From Candidatus Hydrogenedens sp. (GTDB lineage Bacteria; Hydrogenedentota; Hydrogenedentia; Hydrogenedentales; Hydrogenedentaceae), in contig JAIWNQ010000053.1 in the NCBI GenBank assembly GCA_020216745.1, positions 1 through 10,000 of the forward strand: 10,000 nt of DNA, written 5' to 3'. Numbering within the stretch: position 1 is the stretch's first letter; each line of letters begins with the position of its first letter. The translations under genes and the position numbers were made by a program. Under the pieces are notes generated by a model, which was not told the DNA's origin, did not search any database, and was given only the letters and a program-made list of their open reading frames with translations. Below are positions 1-7,128 of the stretch, piece by piece.

Positions 1-320
1 TAGCAGAAGATTTTTACAATAAATCTTTATCATTAAATCCCCAAAATCCTCACATCCTCAATAATCTTGGTTTTTTGTGTATACAAACGCAAAAATACAA
101 TAAAGCCATAGATTATTTAAGAAAAGCGTTAGAAATCAACCCTCAATTTGAAGATGCTATGTTTAATCTCGGAAACACTTTTAAATATCTTGGGAAATTA
201 GATGAAGCTATCTATTGGTACCAAAAAACAATAGAAGTAAACCCCAACTATCCAGAAGCAAAAAAAGAACTTGATAAACTAACATCGAATTCTGATAAAG
301 AAGATGTACGAAAAAAATGA
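1..320 (+). CDS. TPR-repeat protein, C-terminal fragment (5' end outside window)
   Basis: The reading frame is open from the left edge (first full codon at position 3) to a TGA at 318-320, giving about 105 visible residues. A TTG at 75 could be read as a start, but the TPR pattern continues upstream of it, so the gene is cut by the window edge. The visible part holds the end of one TPR unit (ending LSLNPQNP), two complete units of exactly 34 residues with the usual G/Y-A-P signature (for example KALEINP and KTIEVNP), and a short charged tail. TPRs are helical protein-binding scaffolds. No enzymatic domain is visible here, but one could lie upstream. The stop overlaps the next gene's ATG by four bases (ATGA), so the two are probably translated together. 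The next protein also ends in TPRs, so this could be the tail of a related membrane glycosyltransferase, but that cannot be seen. Confidence 0.85.
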   Translation, partial: AEDFYNKSLSLNPQNPHILNNLGFLCIQTQKYNKAIDYLRKALEINPQFEDAMFNLGNTFKYLGKLDEAIYWYQKTIEVNPNYPEAKKELDKLTSNSDKEDVRKK

Positions 321-2953
321 ATTCTACCAATAACTCCAAAATGAAGAATAAGGACTGGGTCATACTTGCATGGATTATATTACTTGGGCTTTGTTTGCGG
401 ACTATATATTTATGGCAGTTAATAGATGCTCCTGATTTTATAGCACTTCGTCAGGATTTAGATGTTCAAGACTATCAAGCAAGGGCAATGCTTTCAGGAG
501 ATTGGACTGTAAGAGAAGGGGTATCTGACCCTCATATTCCCACAACACCCTATTATCGTCCCCCTGGATACCCTTATTTTCTTGCAGTCGTATATTGGTT
601 ATTTGATGGTTCATACCTTGCCCCAAGACTCATTCATATGGTACTTGGTTTAACTCACATTGTCTTGATTTATTATTTAGCAAAAATGGTGTTTAATCGA
701 AGAACAGCCTTATGTTCTTCGTTTTTTGTTTCTACATATTGGGCTTTTATTTATTATGAAGGTGAAGTAAACGACCCTGCTTTATTTGTATTTTTCGTTC
801 CATGCATTCTGCTCCTTCTTTATTTCGGAATTTTTAAGAGCACCCCTGTTTTATCCTTCTTCGCAGGATTATTAATCGGTATATACGCAATAATGAGACC
901 TAATATTTTATCCTTTGTGCCTTTTATAATTCTATGGATATTATTCATATCATATAGGATAGAACTATTTAAAAAAAGTGTTTTACACATCTCGCTTTTG
1001 TTTATAGCAATATTTACCATCATTGTGCCAGTAACTATTAGAAACTACCTTGTTTCAAACGAATTTGTTCCTATCTCAACCTATTTTGGTGAAAACCTAC
1101 TCATAGGGAATAGCGAAGATGCTGATGGAATTACTCCATGGTTACCTTATCTACAAGAATTGGAAGGAACAGGAAATTGGTCTGTATGGCATTATGATAA
1201 TGTTGTTAAAGGCTTAGGTAAAGAATTAGGAAGAGAAGTCACTCACTCTGAAGCCTCAAATATTTTTGCAAAGATGGCAATCAACTATGTCATAAGCCAT
1301 CCCAAAGAAACGTTGATTCTTACAATAAAAAAAGCTATTTTGTTCTGGAGTCCGCAAGAAATAACAGAGAATAAAGTGGTTGAAGGGGAAAAACAACACT
1401 ATACCCCACTAAAATACCTTCCAGGTTTTCCTCTTGTTTTAAGTTCCGCTCTTTTTGGTATATTTCACCTTTGCCTAAAACAATATAGAAATAAGGAGAG
1501 GCAACAAATTGCAAACTATCCCCTTCTTATACTCATTATCCTTTTTATCATGAGCTATTATTTCTCCTTTTTACCTTTCTTCGTAAACGCACGTGCAAGA
1601 GTCCCAATTTTAGGAGTTATGCTCATTTTCGGTGGTTATGGAATTTCAGAGACCATCAGTTATATCCAGCAAAAGAGATTAAAGATATGGTGCATTCAAG
1701 TTATAACCTTAATATTACTTTTTATACTTTTCCACATAAACATTATTCCCTATAAACCAGATATGTGTCGCTGGCACTATGACCGTGCCGATTCGTTCCT
1801 TAGGGTTGGACGCATTGATGAAGCACTTGGAGAAACGTACGCACTAATGAAACGACCAGAACAACCCATGAATTATATGCCCTTTAGATTAGGGCATGCT
1901 TTTGCTAAATTAGGCTATACAGAATTGGCTATAAACCTATTAAGATTAGCGTTAAGCGTTAATCCATCAGAACAGAATCCCATGTTTCGTGAGGATTTAC
2001 ATTACCATATAGGTGCTCAGTTATTAAAACTAAAAAAATATGACGAAGCGATAAAAGATTTTAAGGAAGCATTAGAAATAAACCCACAAGATCCTAGAGT
2101 GCACAACGACTTAGGAATTATTTTTAGAGATTTAGGTAATTACAACCAATCCGAAAAGCATTTCTTAGAAGCCATTTGCATCGAACCTAAGTTTAATCTG
2201 GCTATAATTAATTTGACTGACTTATTTATTAAAGAACAAAAATATAACGATGCTATCTCTCTCTTAGAACATAGCCTGAAATTAAAACCCAATGATACCG
2301 AACTTTTATATAATTTAGGCTTTACATATCATTGTTCAGGAAACTTAGAAAGAGCTCTTTTATATTACGATAACGTGTTATCAATCAAAAATAATGAGCC
2401 CGCAACCTTAAATAATAAAGCTATGATTTATTGGAACACAGGACAAAAAGACCAGGCTGTTAGAACACTTAAATTATGTATTGATAACGCTCCATACTTT
2501 ACTCTTGGCTATGCCAACCTTGGAGATATCTTATATTCTGATAATCAGAAAAACAAAGCCTTCTATTATTACGATAAAGGATTAGAGACAAATTCACAAC
2601 ATATTGGACTGAGAATAGCATTATCTTTCTTGTATCTGGAAATTGGTAAAAAAGAACAAGGGGAAATAGAATTAAAAGATGCCATAAATACAAATCCATC
2701 TTCTGTTGAATTATGGACAGCCCTTGGGAACTACTATAAAGAAATCCAACTTTACGATAAAGCGGAAAAAGCATATAAAAAAGCCATTGAACTTGATAAA
2801 CTCAATCTACATGAGTATATAAATCTTATTGAACTATATATATTAATGAAAGATGTAAAGAAAGCAGAAGAAACATTTAAACAAGCAAAAGAGATGAATC
2901 CTGATTCAGAAGAATTAAAATATTTATTAGAAAAGATACATGGGAACAAATAG
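317..2953 (+). CDS. GT-C family (PMT/ArnT-like) membrane glycosyltransferase with C-terminal TPR array
   Basis: This 878-residue protein has two parts. Residues 1-480 hold about eleven or twelve hydrophobic helices (first at 14-33, last at about 457-476). GT-C hallmarks are a first external loop with an acidic candidate catalytic residue (D52 in QDYQ), the motif RPPGYP at 81-86, a later loop ending in a KAILFW motif near 339-344, and ARARVP at 425-430 before the last helices. Such enzymes transfer sugars from polyprenyl-phosphate donors on the outer side of the cytoplasmic membrane. Residues from about 485 to the end are TPRs. Two looser units are followed by nine perfectly phased 34-residue units starting at 560, 594, 628, 662, 696, 730, 764, 798 and 832. 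The ATG at 317 overlaps the upstream stop as ATGA and has only a weak ribosome site; M9 (341) is an alternative start. The overlap with the next gene and the family 2 enzyme it encodes support a lipid-linked sugar pathway. Acceptor and sugar are unknown. Confidence 0.85.
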   Translation: MNSTNNSKMKNKDWVILAWIILLGLCLRTIYLWQLIDAPDFIALRQDLDVQDYQARAMLSGDWTVREGVSDPHIPTTPYYRPPGYPYFLAVVYWLFDGSYLAPRLIHMVLGLTHIVLIYYLAKMVFNRRTALCSSFFVSTYWAFIYYEGEVNDPALFVFFVPCILLLLYFGIFKSTPVLSFFAGLLIGIYAIMRPNILSFVPFIILWILFISYRIELFKKSVLHISLLFIAIFTIIVPVTIRNYLVSNEFVPISTYFGENLLIGNSEDADGITPWLPYLQELEGTGNWSVWHYDNVVKGLGKELGREVTHSEASNIFAKMAINYVISHPKETLILTIKKAILFWSPQEITENKVVEGEKQHYTPLKYLPGFPLVLSSALFGIFHLCLKQYRNKERQQIANYPLLILIILFIMSYYFSFLPFFVNARARVPILGVMLIFGGYGISETISYIQQKRLKIWCIQVITLILLFILFHINIIPYKPDMCRWHYDRADSFLRVGRIDEALGETYALMKRPEQPMNYMPFRLGHAFAKLGYTELAINLLRLALSVNPSEQNPMFREDLHYHIGAQLLKLKKYDEAIKDFKEALEINPQDPRVHNDLGIIFRDLGNYNQSEKHFLEAICIEPKFNLAIINLTDLFIKEQKYNDAISLLEHSLKLKPNDTELLYNLGFTYHCSGNLERALLYYDNVLSIKNNEPATLNNKAMIYWNTGQKDQAVRTLKLCIDNAPYFTLGYANLGDILYSDNQKNKAFYYYDKGLETNSQHIGLRIALSFLYLEIGKKEQGEIELKDAINTNPSSVELWTALGNYYKEIQLYDKAEKAYKKAIELDKLNLHEYINLIELYILMKDVKKAEETFKQAKEMNPDSEELKYLLEKIHGNK

Positions 2954-4139
2954 AATGCCTTTCAATTCTTCAAATACCTTATTTAACATACAAAACAGTG
3001 AAATTGAATTAAGCGTTATTATTCCTTGTTTGAATGAAGAAAAAACCATTGCCCAGTGTATTAGAAAAACTCAGGATGTCCTAAATAATTACAATATAAA
3101 AGGGGAAATCATAGTTGCAGACAACAATTCAACGGATAATTCACCAATTCTTGCAGAAAAAGCTGGTGCAAAAGTAGTCCCTGTTTATGAACCTGGTTAC
3201 GGAAATGCTTTAAGGACTGGCATTAAAAATGCTCAAGGGAAGTATATTATCTTCTATGATTCAGATTTATCATATGATCCTGAAGATATACCTACCATTC
3301 TTTCCAAACTTCATGAGGGTTTCTCTATTGTTATCGGTTCAAGGAAAAAAGGGATTATTGATAAAGGAGCAATGCCATGGCACCACAGGTATATTGGCAC
3401 ACCAGTAATGACCTTTCTTGCAAATCTCCTTTTCAAAACAAAAATATCAGATATTAACTCGGGTATGAGGGGTCTAACACAAGAAGCCATTAAGAAATTA
3501 GACATGCATTCTGAAGGGATGGAATTCGCATCCGAGATGATTGCTAAGGCTTACTGGGCAAAATTAGAAATTGCAGAAGTACCCATTCACTTCCACTGCG
3601 ACCAAAGAGGCAGAAAACCTCATCTTCATTCCGTCAGAGATGGATGGCGTCATTTACAACTTATGTTTCATTATTGTTCTATTAACTGGTTTTTAACACC
3701 TGGTGGATTTCTATTACTCCTCTCTTATTTAATACATTTTTTGTTCCCCTATTATTCAAATATGTACTTCTCATTTTTTCTCGCACTACTGTTAAATATA
3801 ATCGCTACTCAAATATTACTCATAGGAGTAATTGCACAAGGAAGAGTGAGAGGTTCTAAATTCAGATATAGACCATCACGATTCCTAACATACCTATCAA
3901 AAATTATAAAAATTGAGAAAGGAATGATTCTCGGAGGCATAATTTGTCTATTAGGTATTATCTTATCGACTTATTCTATGAAATACTTCCATTCAGATAA
4001 AGACTTAACACAACTAAATATTTTTTTTACAGGGATATTAGTCTTCATTCAAGGCGTTCAAATCTTTTTCAGCTCTATTTTAATTGGTTTGTTTGGAATA
4101 CGAGTTTCAGAGGAGGAAGAATTTTTTAGGAAATCATGA
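2940..4139 (+). CDS. Family 2 glycosyltransferase, polyprenyl-phosphate hexose synthase (DPM1/DPG-like) with four C-terminal membrane helices
   Basis: This 399-residue protein is a GT-A-fold family 2 glycosyltransferase. Visible motifs are SVIIPCLNEE (25-34), the nucleotide-sugar-binding DNNSTD (61-66), the metal-binding DSD (107-109) and INSGMRGL (172-179). After the catalytic domain come four hydrophobic segments at about 252-270, 276-299, 328-345 and 362-386. This layout fits integral-membrane dolichol/polyprenyl-phosphate mannose or glucose synthases. These enzymes move a hexose from GDP- or UDP-sugar to a polyprenyl phosphate at the cytoplasmic face, making donors for GT-C enzymes such as the neighbour at 317-2953. 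The ATG at 2940 overlaps the upstream gene by 14 bases. The ATG at 2955 (M6), just after that gene's stop and nine bases after a GGGA, is about equally good. The C-terminus is acidic (EEEE), and its codons contain a chance-looking AGGAGG. The sugar cannot be told from sequence. Confidence 0.88.
   Translation: MGTNRMPFNSSNTLFNIQNSEIELSVIIPCLNEEKTIAQCIRKTQDVLNNYNIKGEIIVADNNSTDNSPILAEKAGAKVVPVYEPGYGNALRTGIKNAQGKYIIFYDSDLSYDPEDIPTILSKLHEGFSIVIGSRKKGIIDKGAMPWHHRYIGTPVMTFLANLLFKTKISDINSGMRGLTQEAIKKLDMHSEGMEFASEMIAKAYWAKLEIAEVPIHFHCDQRGRKPHLHSVRDGWRHLQLMFHYCSINWFLTPGGFLLLLSYLIHFLFPYYSNMYFSFFLALLLNIIATQILLIGVIAQGRVRGSKFRYRPSRFLTYLSKIIKIEKGMILGGIICLLGIILSTYSMKYFHSDKDLTQLNIFFTGILVFIQGVQIFFSSILIGLFGIRVSEEEEFFRKS
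4128..4131 (+). promoter_or_regulatory. Possible Shine-Dalgarno (AGGA) for the 10-codon bridging reading frame
   Basis: AGGA lies four bases before the ATG at 4136, inside the last codons of the family 2 glycosyltransferase gene. A stronger AGGAGG at 4111-4116 is about 19 bases from that ATG, too far for normal use, and has no suitable start at the right distance. Assignment is by position only. Confidence 0.3.
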
Positions 4140-4168
4140 TTTTAAATCAAGTTATAATATATATATGA
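4136..4168 (+). CDS. Ten-codon bridging mini-ORF (possible translational coupler)
   Basis: An ATG at 4136 overlaps the TGA of the family 2 glycosyltransferase gene (ATGA, 4136-4139) and opens a frame encoding MILNQVIIYI. Its TGA at 4166-4168 overlaps the ATG of the radical SAM gene (ATGA, 4165-4168). The frame thus spans exactly the gap between the two genes, with the four-base overlap typical of coupled genes at each end. The radical SAM gene has no Shine-Dalgarno of its own. The peptide may have no function, with the act of translation delivering ribosomes to the next start. In AT-rich DNA such a short frame could be chance, so confidence is low. Confidence 0.3.
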   Translation: MILNQVIIYI

Positions 4169-5628
4169 TTCATATTGTCTTTGTAATGCCACCTTATCCA
4201 TACTCACGTTCTATTGGGAATCGCGAAGGCAATCGACAAATTGGTTTGATGCCTCCGTTAGGAATAGGATACCTTACCGCTTATTTAGAACAAACAGGGA
4301 AATATCATTGCAGTTTCGTTGATTCCGTAGCTGAAAGGTTAACCACCGAAGAAACAGTAGAAAAAGTTTTAAGGTTAAAACCAGATATTATCGGTATATC
4401 TTCATTTACAACTTTCCTATTAAACACGGCCTATGAACTTGCAACCCGATTAAAACAAGAGAGTCCAAATACACCTTTGATTATAGGTGGACCTCATACA
4501 ACTTCCTTTGGCGAACAAGTATTAAAAGACTGCTCGGATATTGATTATGTTATTCCAGGAGATGCTGAAGTACCTTTACTTGAATTATTAGACCAAATAT
4601 CTCTCGGAAAAGAACCGGCAAATGTAAAAGGAATCATTTATAAAAATAAAGATGGTTCTATCGTAGATACAGGTTGTTCAACACCTATCGATAATCTGGA
4701 CATTCTTCCTTTTCCTTCTCGAGATATCTACAATCATAATTTATATGAGCCATTGCCCAGTTTAAGCCCAAAAAGACCAGCAATGTCAATGATAACAGCA
4801 CGAGGATGCCCTTGGGCTCGATGCAAGTTTTGCTATCAAGGAGGTAAATATGCATCACCTTTTCGAAGGCGCTCACCTGAAAATGTGGTTAGTGAAATTA
4901 AAGATATCATCAATAAATACCATGTAAAAAATATCGTCTTTTGGGACGACAATTTCTGCATCTACCCAGAATGGATTTCACAATTCTGCTCTTTATTAAA
5001 ACAAGAAAAAATAACATTAGATTGGTCTGTCCTCTCACGAGTTAATACAGTTACAAAAAACATGCTTCAAGAAATGGCTAATGCAGGGTGCTATAGTATC
5101 CAATTTGGGATTGAATCTGGTAACTCAGACATATTAAAACTTATTCGTAAAGGGCATACATTAGAACAATGTAGGGATGCTGTACGTTGGGCAAAAGACG
5201 TAGGAATGGAAACTCGCGCTTTCTTTGTTCTGGGTTTTCCAACGGAAACTCCTGAAATGAGCGAAGAAACTATCCGTTTTGCATGTGAACTAAACATCGA
5301 TTACGTCGTCTTCTTCTCTTATTATGTAGCACCTGGAACACTTCTTGCAGAAATCGCCATGAGAGAAGGACAATGTTTTGAATTTATTGGACAACATATG
5401 CCCTCATACTTGCCAAACACATATCCAGATTTGGAAACACTGACAAGAAAAGTACAATCCGCATATCGGAGATACTATCTTAGACCTCGATATTTCGCTC
5501 GAACCATTGCAAGGACTATTCGTCGCCCCCATCATTTGAAAAATCAAATAAGGGCGTTTAATTATTGGCTTCGATTGAGTTTAAAAAAATGGACTCGCAA
5601 CAAAAATTCAACAGTTAACATAACCTAA
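4165..5628 (+). CDS. B12-binding-domain radical SAM protein
   Basis: Starting at the ATG at 4165, the protein has 487 residues. The frame extends upstream to a TTG at 4084, but that would overlap the previous gene by 56 bases. Beginning at 4165 also gives the usual family start, with an IHIVFVMPPYP strand and then a PPLGIGYL motif. The N-terminal part (about 1-170) looks like a cobalamin-binding Rossmann domain, with GGPHTT at 108-113 and GDAEVPLLELL further on. No DxHxxG histidine motif is visible, as in many members of this group. The radical SAM core follows, with three cluster cysteines C215, C220 and C223 (CX4CX2C), then WDDNF, FGIESGN and FFVLGFPTET. The C-terminal region is basic and unassigned. 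Related proteins perform C-methylations, ring formation and other radical reactions on lipids, pigments and natural products. The substrate here is not identifiable. The gene sits in a membrane glycosylation operon and lacks its own ribosome site (see the mini-ORF). Confidence 0.85.
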   Translation: MIHIVFVMPPYPYSRSIGNREGNRQIGLMPPLGIGYLTAYLEQTGKYHCSFVDSVAERLTTEETVEKVLRLKPDIIGISSFTTFLLNTAYELATRLKQESPNTPLIIGGPHTTSFGEQVLKDCSDIDYVIPGDAEVPLLELLDQISLGKEPANVKGIIYKNKDGSIVDTGCSTPIDNLDILPFPSRDIYNHNLYEPLPSLSPKRPAMSMITARGCPWARCKFCYQGGKYASPFRRRSPENVVSEIKDIINKYHVKNIVFWDDNFCIYPEWISQFCSLLKQEKITLDWSVLSRVNTVTKNMLQEMANAGCYSIQFGIESGNSDILKLIRKGHTLEQCRDAVRWAKDVGMETRAFFVLGFPTETPEMSEETIRFACELNIDYVVFFSYYVAPGTLLAEIAMREGQCFEFIGQHMPSYLPNTYPDLETLTRKVQSAYRRYYLRPRYFARTIARTIRRPHHLKNQIRAFNYWLRLSLKKWTRNKNSTVNIT

Positions 5629-5644
5629 AAATAATGGATAAACT

Positions 5645-7114
5645 ATGAAAACAAATATGTTCTTTTATTACTTCATAACAGGATTTCTATTCTCAATAAT
5701 CTTTCAACAAATAGGGATAACCGAAGAAATATATAATATAGGAAACCGACGAGAAATTTTTATTGATAATAAATTAATTGATAAATTAGAGAATATATTA
5801 TTTAAGTTATGTGAGCCTATTCCTGCTGAGAAGGTTTTATATTTTGATAAACCGTGGGAGGGTAAACACAGTGGATATGTGACCTTAATCCATGACCAAG
5901 ACATTTATCGCCTCTATTACAGAGGACTTCCTGTTTCAAAAGCCGATGGCTCAAATGCAGAAGTTACCTGTTATGCAGAAAGCACAGATGGTATTCATTT
6001 CACTAAACCATCTTTGGGACTCTTTGAAATAGCAGGTTCAAAAGACAATAATGTAATTCTTGCTAATGACCCACCATTCTCACACAATTTTGCTCCTTTT
6101 ATAGACGAAAAGCCCAACATTCCCAAGGAAGAACGATATAAAGCAGTGGCAGGGACTTTTGATAGTGGTTTATATACCTTCGTTTCCCCAGATGGAATTC
6201 GATGGCGGAAATTATCAGAGAAACCTATACTTAAAGGGGCATCATGGAAAGAATTTGCGTTTGATTCTCAAAATGTAGCTTTTTGGTCTATTTTAGAACA
6301 AAAGTATATTTTGTATTTTCGCACCTGGAATGGTCCCAATCAAGAATACCGTTGGGTAAGTCGAACAACCAGTTCAGATTTTTTAAATTGGGAAAAACCT
6401 GTAGTAATGGATAAAGGAAATGCACCATGGGAACATATATATACCAATCAGACAATCCCTTATTTCAATGCACCACATATCTATGTATCTTTATCGGCTC
6501 GTTTTGTCCCAGGATGTAAGGTTCTATCCGATGAGGAAATACAATCTATTGGCGTCGAAAAAGATTATAGTCATGATTGTTCTGATGTAATATTTATGAG
6601 TAGCCGAGGAGGGAATCTATATAATAGATTTTTCTTAAACGCTTTCTTAAAGCCTGAATATCCTATAGAAAACTGGGTATCCCGAACCAATTACCCTGTG
6701 AGAGGTATTGTTCCTGTAGGTGATTATCAAATGGCTTTTTATATTCAAAAGAATTATGCACAGGACACTGCATATATCCAGCGATATTTACTTCGTCTGG
6801 ATGGTTTTTCCTGTCTCTCTGCTGGGTATACAGAAGGCATTTTTACGACTGTGCCGATAATTTTCAAAGGGAACAATCTGTTTCTTAACTTTGCCACTTC
6901 TGCTGTAGGTTATGTAAATGTAGAAGTTCAAGACATAAGTGGAAAACCACTATCTGGATATGAATTCGACAATTCTATTCCGTTAAAAGGAAATCGAATT
7001 AATTTCAAAGTATCATGGAATAGCACTGATAATTTATCTTCACTTCAAGAAACACCTATTCGATTATCCTTTAAGATGAAAGATGCAGATTTGTATGCAA
7101 TACAATTTAAGTAA
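5645..7114 (+). CDS. Secreted beta-propeller protein, GH32/GH43-like fold, function unknown
   Basis: This 489-residue protein begins with a short basic stretch and a hydrophobic segment (about 5-25), fitting a Sec signal peptide or anchor. The mature part repeats the 'S-DG-x-x-(F/W)' blade motif: STDGIHFTKP (113-122), SPDGIRWRKL (181-190) and SSDFLNWEKP (243-252). Together with FDKPWEG (67-73) and YRLYYRG (88-94), this is the pattern of five-bladed propellers such as GH32, GH43 and related families. The C-terminal about 90 residues look like a beta-sandwich, ending in a pattern close to PIRLSFKMKDADLYA. Similar proteins are frequent in Planctomycetota and relatives, usually without known activity. 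Catalytic residues cannot be assigned with confidence, so hydrolysis of a glycan is only a suggestion. A GGAT five to six bases before the ATG is a weak ribosome site. The gene starts 16 bases after the radical SAM stop and lies 14 bases before the hydrolase gene. Confidence 0.7.
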   Translation: MKTNMFFYYFITGFLFSIIFQQIGITEEIYNIGNRREIFIDNKLIDKLENILFKLCEPIPAEKVLYFDKPWEGKHSGYVTLIHDQDIYRLYYRGLPVSKADGSNAEVTCYAESTDGIHFTKPSLGLFEIAGSKDNNVILANDPPFSHNFAPFIDEKPNIPKEERYKAVAGTFDSGLYTFVSPDGIRWRKLSEKPILKGASWKEFAFDSQNVAFWSILEQKYILYFRTWNGPNQEYRWVSRTTSSDFLNWEKPVVMDKGNAPWEHIYTNQTIPYFNAPHIYVSLSARFVPGCKVLSDEEIQSIGVEKDYSHDCSDVIFMSSRGGNLYNRFFLNAFLKPEYPIENWVSRTNYPVRGIVPVGDYQMAFYIQKNYAQDTAYIQRYLLRLDGFSCLSAGYTEGIFTTVPIIFKGNNLFLNFATSAVGYVNVEVQDISGKPLSGYEFDNSIPLKGNRINFKVSWNSTDNLSSLQETPIRLSFKMKDADLYAIQFK

Positions 7115-7115
7115 C

Positions 7116-7122
7116 AAAGGAG
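7116..7122 (+). promoter_or_regulatory. Shine-Dalgarno AAAGGAG for the alpha/beta hydrolase gene
   Basis: AAAGGAG lies in the 14-base gap after the propeller gene's stop and six bases before the ATG at 7129. It is the only textbook ribosome site in the window, it fixes the start of the hydrolase gene, and it shows that this organism uses Shine-Dalgarno initiation. The other genes in the operon have weak sites and seem to rely on coupling. Confidence 0.75.
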
Positions 7123-7128
7123 ATAGAT

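Noticed and set aside
75..77. TTG at 75 as the start of a small 81-residue TPR protein
   Set aside because: The TPR pattern continues in frame upstream to the window edge, including the end of another repeat, so the gene starts outside.
438..1023. Minus-strand reading frames opposite the large glycosyltransferase gene
   Set aside because: They are short, carry no recognisable domain, and lie opposite a clearly coding frame with strong membrane and TPR signatures.
120..2130. Similar DNA stretches around 'gcattagaaat..aaccc' in the first gene and the large glycosyltransferase gene, suggesting a repeat or recent duplication
   Set aside because: They encode the TPR consensus ALEINP with the same preferred AT-rich codons; the similarity does not extend beyond the motif.
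4153..4158. TATAAT just before the radical SAM gene, a possible -10 promoter element
   Set aside because: There is no TTGACA-like element about 17 bases upstream, AT-rich DNA yields such hexamers often, and it sits only six bases before the ATG within a tightly packed operon.
4084..4164. N-terminal extension of the radical SAM protein from a TTG at 4084
   Set aside because: It adds 27 residues unlike the family, overlaps the previous gene by 56 bases, and has no ribosome site; the conserved domain begins directly after the ATG at 4165.
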